From Streptomyces sp. RPT161 (lineage in GTDB: Bacteria > Actinomycetota > Actinomycetes > Streptomycetales > Streptomycetaceae), in the NCBI RefSeq assembly GCF_027533845.1, contig NZ_JAPZVN010000003.1, positions 124,001 to 188,000 on the forward strand: a stretch of 64,000 nucleotides of DNA, written 5' to 3'. The notes beneath the pieces were generated by a model that saw only the letters and a program-made list of their open reading frames with translations, did not search any database and was not told the origin of the DNA. The position numbers were made by a program, and so were the translations under genes. Shown here piece after piece: positions 27,401 through 35,214 of this stretch; positions within the stretch are counted from its first letter, which is position 1, and the number at the start of each line of letters is the position of its first letter.

Positions 27401-27743
27401 CCTGCCGGGCGAGGAGCAAACGGCCGCGGCTCCGGGGGAGTCCAGTGACATCCGGGCGCGGCTGACCGCAATGCCCGCCGGGCTGGCTCGCCGTACGGCA
27501 CTGGAGACCTTCCTTTCCGACCACATCCGAGCCGTTCTGAGGTTGGGCGACAATGCCGTCGATCCGCAGACGCCGCTGAAGGCACTCGGTTTCGATTCAC
27601 TGCTCGCCATGGAACTGAGGGTGCGTCTCGAATCCGCCTTCGGCGTGAAGTTGGCGAGCAACTTCGTCTGGCAGCACCCCACACTCGCAGCGCTCGCGGA
27701 CGGCCTGGCCCAGCACATGGGCCTGGAGCTGGCCGGCAAGTAG
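21429..27743 (+). CDS. Single-module fully reducing type I polyketide synthase (KS-AT-DH-ER-KR-ACP)
   Basis: 2104 residues from ATG 21429 (GGAG 6 bases upstream; a GTG at 21366 has no site). Domains in order: KS with DTACSSS (Cys178), THGTGT and NVGH; AT with GHSMG (Ser628) and VASH (727-730), a methylmalonyl-type specificity motif; DH with HRVHGTPVFP (His930) and HPVLVDQCAQ; ER with HSATGGTGLA; KR with TGGLRGLG and GAYAAAN (Tyr1901); ACP with GFDSL (Ser2057). No thioesterase, docking region or methyltransferase is seen. All reductive sites look intact, so each cycle should give a saturated, methyl-branched extension, as in mycocerosic-acid-synthase-type enzymes. Release may rely on the neighbouring ketosynthase or an acyltransferase. 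Iteration is inferred. Confidence 0.95.
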   Translation: MSQHMTTPSEPSERIAVVGLGCRLPGEVHSPTALWRLLAEGRQAVGAPPRERQDLWPEWTGQATGLSRGGFLRDVANFDAEFFGVSGREADVLDPQHRLLLEVTWEALEHAGLVPDRLDGTSTGVFAGLSYNDYMDRLAGHPLELEGSILTNGHCVAAGRISYLLGLRGPCVALDTACSSSLVAVHLACQALRAGECDLALAGGVTLIIGSRTTLSFTRMGMLSSSGRCHTFDAAADGFVRGEGCGIAVLKRLSDAVRDRDRILAVVRGSAVNQDGRSDGLAAPSAAAQEALFGEALARAGVQPGDVGMIETHGTGTPVGDPTEFASLARVYGSGSDRCALTSVKTNVGHLEPAAGITGLIKAVLCLRRGLIPPNVHFNRWNPAINAEGTRFFVPAELTRWPVRNPPRLAAVSSFGFSGTNAHVVLEQASNTPAHRRVPHPRQAPQSPPDVFVVPAGSAAVLPVAARRLANWLEDDGALVPLRDIAHTLAVRRSAGRGRLGVVATHRRELLHGLRAFAVGREHPGVFAGAVGAAVSRRPVWVFSGQGSQWPGMGRGLLEGEPAFAAALAEADTLIAAESGFSVLDAVRLGGPVTGCGRVQPMLFALQTALAALWRAHGVQPAGVIGHSMGEVAAAVVAGALSLADGARVICRRSELLTRIAGAGAMATVGQAADAVEAELAAVGSVAVAVHAAPDSTVVAGDAKEVERLVAHWESRGVPASLIAVDVASHSPQVEPLLDDLRSGCADLTPHRPEIPFYSTVLDDPRSLPAFDAEYWCANLRRPVRFAAAVAAAAADRHQVFVEIAPHPVVTHSVSRNLAGLVENPVVLPTLRRGEYEPGTFRNQLAALHCAGVEVDWSVLYGDGNLVDVPTMTFDRKPHWVETPPARAELGTDQGGSPLPGRHTEVPGKPVRHCWHGDAGTAPLPWLADHRVHGTPVFPGAAYYAVTLSAACEAFAEPPEKVEVTDLRFHELLRLGERTPISTTVTMAAPDRAACEVFGHGDSGEWTLLATATLRRLYTPAQPHAASTVTLAMRHPVSLDPAEFYRSLRSRGLEHGPAFSGIKELRGSRRGESFWARVHVPEAARRPDPSLRIHPVLVDQCAQLVVAKLTQEDGDRGLVLPVRMQAARLLGDPAEAAYCHARLVDATRDALVGQVRLLDEAGKPVLAIDGLLFTRRAAQENAEVDRWFLEVGWHRAEHRASTPAKRPGNWLVIGEADGGADGLAAALRTAGAQAEVCDAALDDAELDSVRDSFARRLATLPTPPRGVLVVCAEQPSADPEVSLRRTRRLLGIAQAVTTNSTEAPRLFVVTRGARPVATGETTDLGPSALRGVVRVLALEHPDVRATWVDADPDDPEWAAVTDELLADGAEDEVALRGGHRYVAQLASAPLTSAERKKAAACTVHHGVDGFRLRVGRPGDLDSLEIAATGRRPPGSGEVEVRVTAAGLNFRDVLTAMDLLPGDEDIRYRIGFECAGVVTAVGRGVDHVRVGDRVLTVDLRGGAFGSFVTVPAVAVARIPGRLDPIAAAGLPIAFLTAWYALRHVGRLAQGERVLIHSATGGTGLAAIAVARLLGAEVLATAGSEEKRRHLHAMGIPHVMDSRTLDFCAAVREATGGEGVDVVLNSLSGAAIQAGLECLRPFGRFIELGVRDIIADTPLGLKPFRHNITMRAVDLIGLQRSRPKVFAKVLREVLAEFAGGKLKPLYCTAFPLSEATDAFRLMAGAGHIGKLLLTVPDSGETAAVLPDGPLTVRPGGSYIVTGGLRGLGLETARWLAEQGAAHLVLNGRTPPSPAASQVLGELAARGTKVTVTLGDIAVPGTAERLVAAARADDLRLRGVAHCAMVLHDASVTNIRDEQLRQVWAPKVTGAWHLHRATAGHTLDWFAVFSSMASLLGNPGQGAYAAANSWLDGFAAWRSSRGMPTLAVNWGPWGETGVATDFAARGYRTIPTEKGLQALHALLAHRRVQTGVIPGEPSTWVPGAGRGSAFFRLVLPGEEQTAAAPGESSDIRARLTAMPAGLARRTALETFLSDHIRAVLRLGDNAVDPQTPLKALGFDSLLAMELRVRLESAFGVKLASNFVWQHPTLAALADGLAQHMGLELAGK

Positions 27744-27762
27744 TGCGAAACGACGATCACCT

Positions 27763-27798
27763 GGCCCGGACAGTGCGCGCAGGCGCTCTGTCCGGGCC
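27763..27798 (+). terminator. Strong stem-loop terminator after PKS
   Basis: GGCCCGGACAG (27763-27773) pairs with CTGTCCGGGCC (27788-27798); the inner GCGC/GCGC extends the stem around a GCAG loop. It begins 19 bases after the PKS stop and ends the polyketide transcript. Confidence 0.85.
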
Positions 27799-27859
27799 GC
27801 CGCGTCCCAGGAAAAGGGACATCCGAATTCCAGGAACGGTATTCTTCACTTAATACTCC

Positions 27860-27888
27860 TTGACTCCTGAAAAGCTCCTCTTTATCCA
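27860..27888 (+). promoter_or_regulatory. Candidate promoter of second beta-helix gene
   Basis: TTGACT (27860-27865), 17 bases, TATCCA (27883-27888), in an unusually AT-rich patch. It would leave a leader of about 180 bases before the gene at 28075. Element A/B is not present here. A second weak pair (TTGCCC ... ATAATC) lies just downstream. Confidence 0.45.
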
Positions 27889-28074
27889 CCTTGCCCACCC
27901 TGCGACTTCCGGGATAATCGGCCACTTGGTTCAATTAAGGAAAGCGGGACGGATGGCCCAAGAGGCCCTCACCTCGGTTTCCAGAAGACACCACAAGGCG
28001 TTCTCCGACGAATTCGGGAACAGAGGCACAAGAGTCTCGCCAGAGCCACGCACAGCGTGCGTACAGGAGAGGTC

Positions 28075-28983
28075 ATGAATCCTCGCAGGAAATTCCAGTT
28101 GATCGGCCTGGCGTCAGCGGGCATGGTCGCGTCGGCGCTCATGACGGCCACCCCGGCGGCGGCGCAGCCGGTACTCGTCCCGTGTTCGGCAACGGCGCTG
28201 CAGGCCGCGATCACAGCGGCGAACACAGCGGGCAGCGGTGAGCTACTACTGACTCCCGGCTGCACCTATTCCATCACCACCCCGGTCACAGGCGAGGACG
28301 GCCTGCCGCAGATCACCGGCGACATCCGCGTCGTCGGCTCAGGTGACACCATCACCCGCGCCCCGTCGGCAACCGCCACCTTCCGTCTCCTTGATGTCGC
28401 CTCAGGCGGCAAACTCACCCTCGGCGGCCTCACCGTCAGCGGCGGCAACCCCACCGGCGACGGCGGCGGCATCAGCAACGCGGGCATCCTCACACTCAAC
28501 GCCGTCCAGGTCACGAAGAACTCCACCGGCGGCAACGGCGGCGGCGTCGCCAACACCGGCACACTCAACACCTTCGCCACCCGGATCACCGACAACACGG
28601 CGACCACCGGGGGCGGCGGAATCTTCAACGGTTCCTCCGCGACCGCCGCGCTGCGGGCGAGCAGTGTGGATGACAACACCACCACCGGCGCGGACTCGCA
28701 GGGCGGAGGCATCCTCAACAACGGCGGCAGCGTCACCGGCGACCTGTCCAGCCTCGGTTCCAACTCGGCCACCGGCGCGGGCTCATCCGGTGGAGGCATC
28801 GCCACCGTCGGCGGAACGGTGAGACTGACCCTGGACGCGGTGACGGACAACCACGCCACCACCGCTCCCGGCGGCATCCTGAACAACGGCGGCACGGTGT
28901 CCCTGGTGCTCACGGGTGTCTTCGACAACACCCCGACCAACTGCGCCGGTAGCCCATCACCGGTGCCCGGCTGCTTCCACTGA
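28075..28983 (+). CDS. Secreted right-handed beta-helix repeat protein
   Basis: 302 residues. A Sec signal peptide ends near ATPAAAQ (about residue 27). The mature part has repeated coils such as GGISNAGILTLNAVQV, GGVANTGTLN, GGGIFNGSS, GGGILNNGG and GGILNNGGTVSL. Four cysteines (VPCSATAL, LLTPGCTY, TNCAGS, VPGCFH) sit in the same frame as in the protein at 12037-12720, and the region around AL..AI..AN..G is clearly shared, so these are paralogues; this one has more coils. AGGAGAGG lies just before ATG 28075. No catalytic motif is recognised. It follows the PKS terminator. Confidence 0.8.
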   Translation: MNPRRKFQLIGLASAGMVASALMTATPAAAQPVLVPCSATALQAAITAANTAGSGELLLTPGCTYSITTPVTGEDGLPQITGDIRVVGSGDTITRAPSATATFRLLDVASGGKLTLGGLTVSGGNPTGDGGGISNAGILTLNAVQVTKNSTGGNGGGVANTGTLNTFATRITDNTATTGGGGIFNGSSATAALRASSVDDNTTTGADSQGGGILNNGGSVTGDLSSLGSNSATGAGSSGGGIATVGGTVRLTLDAVTDNHATTAPGGILNNGGTVSLVLTGVFDNTPTNCAGSPSPVPGCFH

Positions 28984-29203
28984 CATCCCGGAGGTGCTTC
29001 TCCGGCGGGCCCGGGCGTGGAAGGCGTCGCCCCGGCCCGACCGGAGGAGCCGTACCGCCAAGTGAACGGCGATACGGAGCAGGCGTGTCACCAACCCCCA
29101 CATGAAGTCGCACCAGGAGTTACTGCGACCCTTCAGGGGTGACCGGCCCCAGAGGTAGCAGGCGGCTTCTTTTCCGACCCCCCAACTCACGGGAGAAGTC
29201 ACC

Positions 29204-29734
29204 ATGTTGCCGACGACCACGCGCGCCAACGAGATCGAGCTCACCGTCCGGCAGATCAACGAGTGGCCCGATACGGAGGAGGCGTTGGCCCGGCTCGGCC
29301 GACGTCCGACAGGAGCCCCCCTCGTAATCTCCACACCACCGCTGGACCGGGCGGTCCCAGTCTGCCGAAGACTCGCGTTGTACTGGATGGACACGGCGCG
29401 GATCGATGACGAGGACGCGCGGTACACCATCCAACTGGTGCTCTCGGAACTCCTCACCAACGCGGTCCGGCACACGGAGAGTTCACACATCACCTGCCGC
29501 TTGTGGAAAGCGGGCGGTGTGCTCTACGTGGAGGTGCGTGATCAGGGCGGGACGTGGTCCAGTCGGCCGGACAGCCGTACCGACGGCGCCAGGGACCACG
29601 GCCGCGGACTGACTCTGGTCGCCGGGGCCTCCCGCGGCTGGGGCAGGCGGTTCGCCGCGGACGGCAGCTGCTCGGTCTGGGCGGCGGTACCCGTACCGCC
29701 AAGCCGTCACCAGGAGTTCGACCAGGAAACCTGA
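29204..29734 (+). CDS. HATPase_c ATP-binding protein (anti-sigma/RsbW-like)
   Basis: 176 residues. The N box LSELLTNAVRHTESS, the G1-like VRDQGGTW and the G2-like DHGRGLTLVAGAS mark a GHKL/HATPase fold of the kind found in streptomycete anti-sigma-factor kinases. There is no histidine-phosphotransfer domain. GGGAG stands 8 bases before the ATG. Such proteins often bind a sigma factor or anti-anti-sigma factor; no partner gene is adjacent. The XRE-type regulator converges on it from the other side. Confidence 0.85.
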   Translation: MLPTTTRANEIELTVRQINEWPDTEEALARLGRRPTGAPLVISTPPLDRAVPVCRRLALYWMDTARIDDEDARYTIQLVLSELLTNAVRHTESSHITCRLWKAGGVLYVEVRDQGGTWSSRPDSRTDGARDHGRGLTLVAGASRGWGRRFAADGSCSVWAAVPVPPSRHQEFDQET

Positions 29735-29907
29735 AAAGCAGTCCCCGCGCGGAGAACGGTACGCGCGGGCAGGGACAGCCGACGGTCAGGACTGTTCAGG
29801 TCGCCATCCCCCCTCTACGCGACCGGAACGACCTGGCCGTCGGCGCGCTGTCGCACGCAGCCTCTCTCCCTCCTCCCGCCGACGGCGTCCCGTAGGCGGC
29901 GTTCAGG

Positions 29908-31374
29908 TCACGGCCTGACGTCCCACGGCCCTTGGCGCTGACTGGGCACGCGGCCCTGCTCTTCGCAAGGGGTCAGACATCCGTTCACCGGGCATGCCTC
30001 CAGTGAACGTCCCTCAAGCCACTCCTCGAACTCCCTGACGGCCGGCACGTGTCTGTATGGGTCAAGCTGCCGTCGGAACTCGGCCAGGTACGCGGTGCCG
30101 ATGGTGGAGCGCAACCCGCACAGCAGATCGACGGCGCGCGTCGCGGTCGCGCAGGCCCGTTCCACCTCCCGGGTCGTCAGCTGCGCGCCGGCAAGGAGCA
30201 ATATGTCGATGACACGCCGCCGTACGCGCGTGTCCGGATGTCCGGCCAGCGCCTCCTCGGCCCACCGGGCGGCGAGTTCCGGCTGCTCCAGATCGCGGTG
30301 GCAGTGCGCCAACTCATCAGCCAGATAGGCCCTGTCGAAGTGGCTGATCCATTCCGGATCATCCTGCGCGTTGCCGCGCTCCAGGGCCTCCATCGCCTTG
30401 TCCGCTGTCGCCTGGCACGACCGTACGTCCCTGAGCAAGGCGTGCCCCCGCGCCTCGGCCGCGTAGAACATCGCTTCCGAGGTGGGCGTGACATGGCCAC
30501 GCGAACCCTCCTGAGCGACCCGCGCCAGCTGCACGACCTCCCGGGGGCTGCCGAGGGCCCCGGCGAGATGGCTCATCCCGGACGCCAGCACATAGCCGCC
30601 GTATCCTCGGCGGCCCGCGGCCTGCGCCAGCCGTAGCGCCTGGATGTAGTAGCGCTGGGCCAGTCCAGGGCGGCCGGTGTCGACAGCCATGTACCCCGCG
30701 AGCTCGGTCAACCGGGCTGTTGCCGTCATGAGTTGACGCCCGATCTCCTCTCCGTACGAGCCCGTGAGGAGCATGGACACGACGCTGTCGAGGTAGTGCA
30801 CGACGATCGGGCGCACATGTCCGCTGCCGAACCGGTGGTCGAGCTCCACCACGTACTCCGTCGCCTTCCGGACCGCCGCCACGTCCGCGGCGACCACCCG
30901 CACCCCACCGCATCTCGCGACGGCCGTGTCCGGCTCGGTGATCAGCCAGTCCCGACTCGGCTCGACCAACGCCGATACCGGACGCGTCCCCCCGCTCACG
31001 AGACTGCGGCCTCCCGCGTCGTTGCGCCAGAGGTCACACACCTGCTCGACCGCGCCGGGCACGGTGGGCGCGAAGTGCAAACCAACCTCGGACGCCGGGT
31101 TCTTGCCGCCTGCCATGCCGATCTCCTCGGCCGACAGCGTTCTTCCGAGCTTGCGCCCCAGGGCCTCGGCGATGATCTCGGGGACCCGACCGCGTGGCTG
31201 CTGACCACGCACCCATCGACCGACGGACGTCTTGTCATACCGCAGATCGAGTCCATGCTCGGCCCCGCACAGGTTGACGCGTCGTGCCAAGCCGGCGTTG
31301 GAGACTCCCGCTTCCTGAATGAGGGCCTGCAGCCGTTCATTCGGCTGGCGCGCAAGGATCGATCGGGCCGACAT
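29908..31374 (-). CDS. XRE-family regulator with TPR-like C-terminal region
   Basis: 488 residues from ATG 31374, which has GAAGGGGA upstream; an in-frame start at 31476 would add 34 unlikely residues. The N-terminal 75 residues form a helix-turn-helix (LQALIQEAGVSNAGLARRVN ... SVGRWVRGQQPRG). The rest is helical with TPR-like repeats (AGYMAVDTGRPGLAQRYYIQAL, FDRAYLADELAHCHRDL). The layout resembles streptomycete regulators of development and antibiotic production such as NsdA-type proteins (family-level resemblance from memory). The C-terminus carries CPVNGCLTPCEEQG, four closely spaced residues with three Cys. It could control the nearby polyketide locus; this is positional inference. Confidence 0.8.
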   Translation of the reverse strand: MSARSILARQPNERLQALIQEAGVSNAGLARRVNLCGAEHGLDLRYDKTSVGRWVRGQQPRGRVPEIIAEALGRKLGRTLSAEEIGMAGGKNPASEVGLHFAPTVPGAVEQVCDLWRNDAGGRSLVSGGTRPVSALVEPSRDWLITEPDTAVARCGGVRVVAADVAAVRKATEYVVELDHRFGSGHVRPIVVHYLDSVVSMLLTGSYGEEIGRQLMTATARLTELAGYMAVDTGRPGLAQRYYIQALRLAQAAGRRGYGGYVLASGMSHLAGALGSPREVVQLARVAQEGSRGHVTPTSEAMFYAAEARGHALLRDVRSCQATADKAMEALERGNAQDDPEWISHFDRAYLADELAHCHRDLEQPELAARWAEEALAGHPDTRVRRRVIDILLLAGAQLTTREVERACATATRAVDLLCGLRSTIGTAYLAEFRRQLDPYRHVPAVREFEEWLEGRSLEACPVNGCLTPCEEQGRVPSQRQGPWDVRP

Positions 31375-32047
31375 CGTCGTTTCCCCTTCAATTAAAATCT
31401 CCATCCGCGGTCCCCTCAATTGCGTGCACTCCGACACACACCGCACCCCCGGGTTGATTATGGGGGCATATGCCAAGAGAACATACCAAGAGGCTCAAGA
31501 CTTTACTTAACCGTCCGCGCGAATGGGTGTCAGGTGGTGGGCAGCATATGCGTTGCCGCCGCCTTCACCACCCCGTACATCAACGCGCCCCGAAACCACC
31601 CTTGCGCAATCCTGCCCATAGCTTCGGGCTGTAAGCGATCGAGCGCAGCTCGACCACCACATCTGCCCGGCAGAGGTTTCGTCAGGCATCACGGCGAACG
31701 GGACCCGTGCAGGTCGCCTCAGCATGGCGACTGGAAAGACGCCCCCGGCGCCCCGGGTACGAACCGCCGGATAAACATTGTGCCCGTTGTAAGCGGGCTC
31801 CTTTCGGAAAATACCACCCACGCCGTGGCTCCACCCCCTGAAATCCGCAGATTCACCAACCGGCGCTCGCCCGCACGCCTTTACCACCACTAGCACCTTG
31901 TTGCGAGTCCCGTTACACCGCCGCAAGGCCGGTCACCCGCGTCCGCGCGAATTCACTCCACCGCGACGGCTGGCGCAAGAGCCTGACAGACCAGCACCGC
32001 CCGCGTCACGCGGCGCACTGGGGGCGACCACCCGTTTCCCCTTCCCG
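31375..32047. other. Long non-coding stretch, lower GC at one end
   Basis: About 670 bases upstream of the XRE-type regulator. Bases 31440-31510 are noticeably AT-rich (GATTATGGGGGCATATGCC) and probably contain its promoter. No open frame on either strand has a ribosome site together with a recognisable family. Confidence 0.4.
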
Positions 32048-32344
32048 TCAGCTGCCCAACGAGTCTCCCACTTCGCCGCCATGGAGGGTTCGGTCCAGGT
32101 AACGCCGCCGGGCCGACTCGGCGATCCGGTTGACCTTGCGGGAGAAACCCGCACGGACCCTCTGCAGATCGCCGGCGAGCAGCAGCCCTTCCGCGACGCC
32201 CTGGTCGGCGGACTGCTTCAGACACGCGAAGACCGAATCCCTCAACTGCCGGACCGCCGCCCTCACCTCGGCCTTCTCGGCCGCGGTGCATTCCGCCTCG
32301 ATGAGCAGGTCGACCTGTGCGGGTGTCAACTGTTCCAGCCGCAT
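32048..32344 (-). CDS. Small helical protein of unknown function
   Basis: 98 residues, starting MRLEQLTPAQVDLLIEAEC. The start is supported by AAGGAGAGG just before the ATG. The sequence is charged and alpha-helical throughout (AEKAEVRAAVRQLRDS, LQRVRAGFSRKVNRIAESARRRYLDRTL) with two cysteines, and lacks a signal peptide. I do not recognise the family. It is the last of three leftward genes after the glycosyltransferase and acyltransferase, separated from the latter by 323 bases, so it may be independent. Confidence 0.6.
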   Translation of the reverse strand: MRLEQLTPAQVDLLIEAECTAAEKAEVRAAVRQLRDSVFACLKQSADQGVAEGLLLAGDLQRVRAGFSRKVNRIAESARRRYLDRTLHGGEVGDSLGS

Positions 32345-32667
32345 GGACCTCTCCTTGTCGAGCCAAGCTGATACACGACCAGTTGCCGTCTGGCTTCTTA
32401 CGCTCCGCCAAGCCATTCCGCTCGGCAGGAGCCGAGGATCACTCAATGTATCCACATGAACACGCTTGGCGATGCATGGTGACAGGTGCGCGGTACCGGC
32501 GCTCGGTGCACGACCAGCGCGCGAGCGAAACGCGCCCCCCACCGGACCCCCAAACGCCTCCCCCCGCCACCTGGTGAGGCGTGCCTGCCTGAGCGCGGGT
32601 GGCGCCGCTGGCGGGCGGTGCGGCCACCAGGCAACGCCCGTCGGCCACCGGGAGTTTTGTTGTGCGT
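32345..32667. other. Non-coding spacer
   Basis: Between the acyltransferase stop and the small helical gene. No gene or clear hairpin; a promoter for the small gene is expected here but not identifiable. Confidence 0.4.
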
Positions 32668-33831
32668 TCATTTGTTCGAGGGCTCCCTCGTATGACATCG
32701 GCGCGCAGTAGCGAACTGACGCATACACGGCCGCTCCACCGTCACGTAGAGCAGCCAGGACGCAAGCGGGACGAGGGGCAGGGCGATGACGACCGCGGCG
32801 CCACGACTCCATCCGCGATCGGTCAGGGATACGAACGCCGCGGTCAGCACCAGCGCGTGGACGAGATACATGGCGTATGAGATCTCGCCGAGGAACACCA
32901 CTGGTCGGGCGCGTAGCAGCGACGGCTTGCCCTCGAGGTCGAGCCGCGCGGTCGCGTGGACCAGGAGGGCGAGCGGCACCACGTTCACCGCCGCGTACAT
33001 GAAGGGGTGGGAGAGGTGGTCGCCGCTGAAGACGACCGTGCCCACCGCGCTGAGCCCGGCCGGCACGGCACCGACCCGGGGAAGCCGACCGCCAGTCATG
33101 GAGAGACGGGCCACCATCATGCCAAGGAGGAACTCGGGTAGACGCGTGACGGGCAGTACGTACAGGAACCAGTAGCCGGGGAAGAAGGCACCCGCGGGGT
33201 TGATGACGAACCCGCAGAGCACCGGCCAGGTCCAGACGACAGCGATCGCCATGGCCGAGCCGATCAGCAGCCCACGCCGCGACAGCCGCTCCACCCTCGG
33301 CAGAAGCACGGGGAAGAGCAGGTAGAAGAACATCTCGGCGGCCAGTGACCACGACACGGGGTTTCCGGCGAACACGAAACGACTGCTGGGAATCCAGGTG
33401 TTCACCAGCAAGAGGTTGGCGGCCAAGGCCGCTGCTCCGGCGCCGCTGATGGCGGCCACGCCACCAGCGCCCACCAGCACCGCCACCGCGACGCACCAGG
33501 TGAACACATGGTTGGGCAGGATCTTGGCAGCGCGTCGCCGCCAGAAAGTCCACGCGGTGTCGGTCGGACGCGCTGAGTGGGTGAGCAAGTAGCCGCTCAG
33601 GATGAAGAAGAGCGACACAGAGCTCATGCTCACCCATACTTCGGGGCCGAACGTGCCGACAAGGTGCGGACTGACCAGCAGTCTGGCGTGGGTGTAGACC
33701 ACTGCGCCCGCGGCGGCGAACCGCAGACCGGTCAGCGAGGGCAGGCGTGCGGAAGCGGGAGGTGCGGTGGTCTTCGCGGTCCACTGCGTGCGCGGTTGCG
33801 AAGGTGGTTCGAATGGTCTGCCCGGGTTCAT
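32668..33831 (-). CDS. Membrane-bound acyltransferase family 3 (OafA-like)
   Basis: 387 residues from ATG 33831 (AAGGA 9 bases upstream). The N-terminus has LTGLRFAAAGAVVYTHARLL, the first helix with its conserved Arg and His of acyltransferase-3 proteins, then SLFFILSGYLL and about ten membrane helices, including a SWSLAAEMFFYLLFP segment typical of the family. These enzymes O-acylate sugars, antibiotics or envelope glycans. It lies 132 bases downstream of the glycosyltransferase on the same strand, suggesting glycosylation followed by sugar acylation. A link to the PKS product is possible but unproven. Confidence 0.9.
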   Translation of the reverse strand: MNPGRPFEPPSQPRTQWTAKTTAPPASARLPSLTGLRFAAAGAVVYTHARLLVSPHLVGTFGPEVWVSMSSVSLFFILSGYLLTHSARPTDTAWTFWRRRAAKILPNHVFTWCVAVAVLVGAGGVAAISGAGAAALAANLLLVNTWIPSSRFVFAGNPVSWSLAAEMFFYLLFPVLLPRVERLSRRGLLIGSAMAIAVVWTWPVLCGFVINPAGAFFPGYWFLYVLPVTRLPEFLLGMMVARLSMTGGRLPRVGAVPAGLSAVGTVVFSGDHLSHPFMYAAVNVVPLALLVHATARLDLEGKPSLLRARPVVFLGEISYAMYLVHALVLTAAFVSLTDRGWSRGAAVVIALPLVPLASWLLYVTVERPCMRQFATARRCHTREPSNK

Positions 33832-33963
33832 GCCGAGGCTTCCTTTCAACTCTGTTCTCGGCGCACGGCCCGCGGCGGACGCGCACCGCTCGGCGCCCGG
33901 ACAGCCACAACGGAGGCCGCTGCCCTGGCCGCTGAGCGTCGCGGGCCCGCGATGCGTCGGCCG

Positions 33964-35214
33964 TCAAGCCGACCTGGCGAGGTTGTCGATCGCCTCGATC
34001 ACCGGAGCGGCACCGTCCTCATCCGCCAGTCGGCAGGACACCGCTCTTGCCTTGCGCAGGTGTTCGGGGTCGCGAACGGCCATCGTGATGGCGTTGGCGA
34101 GTCGTTCCTCCGAGAGTGCGCAGAAGGGCACCACCGAGGGGCTGACGCCCAGGGCGACGAGACGCGCCGCCCAGAAGTGCATGTCGAACAGGAAGGGCAC
34201 GGGCACGGCAGGAACCCCCGCTCGCAGCCCGGCAGAGGTGGTACCGGCGCCCGCGTGGTGCACGACCGCGGCGGTACGGGGGAACAACCACTCGTGCGAC
34301 ACCTCTCCGATGGAGAGGATGTCGCCGTCGGCCGTCGCTTCCATCCCCGCCCAGCCCCTCTGAACCACTCCTCGCACACCGGCGCGGCGCAACGCGGAGA
34401 CGACCACCGTGCCGAGCCGTTCGCCGTGGCTCGGAGCGTTGCTGCCGAAGCCGACATAGACCGGAGGTGGCCCGGCGCCGAGGAAGTCGACCAGTTGTGG
34501 AGGCGGCTGCCACTGCCGAGGCGACGCGGGCCACCAGTATCCGGACAGCTCCAGGCCGGGGCGCCAGTCCGGCGGCCGAGGAACCACATGTCGGCTGAAC
34601 CCGTGCCAGATGGGCCAACTCCGCAGGATGTCGCGGCGGATTCCCGCGCCGCGGCGGGGCAGGCCGAGTTCCGTGCGTAAGCGCTGGACCTCCGGGGTGT
34701 ACAAGCGCATGGCCAGGGACATCATCACATTGCCCGCGGCCCGGTTCCCCCGCGCACCCAGCGACCTGAGACTGACGCCGACCGGGGGGAAGGAGGCCGT
34801 GGGCATGAGCGGCACCACGAAGACCCCCAGGCTCGGCAGATCCAGCCCCTCCGCCACGACCCGGCCCAGGGGCGCCACTCCCTGGCTGACCAGAAGCACG
34901 TCAGCGCCCTGGCGGGCCGCATCCAGCACACCTTGCCCGCAGTCCCTGAGCAGGGAGGGGATGAGCCGGGCCACCGCCAGCCTCGGCGGAAGGCCGGTGC
35001 CCGACCGTTCGACACGAACCCCCATCGTCGAGGCCGCCCGCCAGGGGTCGCCCGGAAAACGCCGGTACTCCAGTCCGCAGGAGCGGATCAGGTCCTCGAA
35101 TCCCTGGTGGGTGGCTATCGCCACCTGGTGACCCGCCTGCCGTAGCCTGAGCCCCAAACCCGTGTACGGCGCGACATCACCCATGGTGCCGGTCGCGATG
35201 ATCAGTATCTGCAC
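33964..35214 (-). CDS. UGT-like family 1 glycosyltransferase
   Basis: 416 residues from GTG 35214 (GGAG upstream); the longer frame to 35340 has no site. The GT-B N-lobe begins VQILIIATGTMGDVAPYTGLGLRLRQAGHQVAIATH. The sugar-nucleotide motif reads VVHHAGAGTTSAGLRAGVPAVPVPFLFDMHFWAARL, close to sterol/antibiotic glycosyltransferases. PVYVGFGSNAPS is the usual strand before the linker. The acceptor is unknown; a lipid, hopanoid or polyketide is plausible given the PKS and acyltransferase nearby. Confidence 0.92.
   Translation of the reverse strand: MQILIIATGTMGDVAPYTGLGLRLRQAGHQVAIATHQGFEDLIRSCGLEYRRFPGDPWRAASTMGVRVERSGTGLPPRLAVARLIPSLLRDCGQGVLDAARQGADVLLVSQGVAPLGRVVAEGLDLPSLGVFVVPLMPTASFPPVGVSLRSLGARGNRAAGNVMMSLAMRLYTPEVQRLRTELGLPRRGAGIRRDILRSWPIWHGFSRHVVPRPPDWRPGLELSGYWWPASPRQWQPPPQLVDFLGAGPPPVYVGFGSNAPSHGERLGTVVVSALRRAGVRGVVQRGWAGMEATADGDILSIGEVSHEWLFPRTAAVVHHAGAGTTSAGLRAGVPAVPVPFLFDMHFWAARLVALGVSPSVVPFCALSEERLANAITMAVRDPEHLRKARAVSCRLADEDGAAPVIEAIDNLARSA

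Noticed and set aside
32048-33967. A 639-residue minus-strand frame
   Set aside because: Only its last 98 codons have a ribosome site and plausible composition; the rest lies out of frame over the acyltransferase gene.
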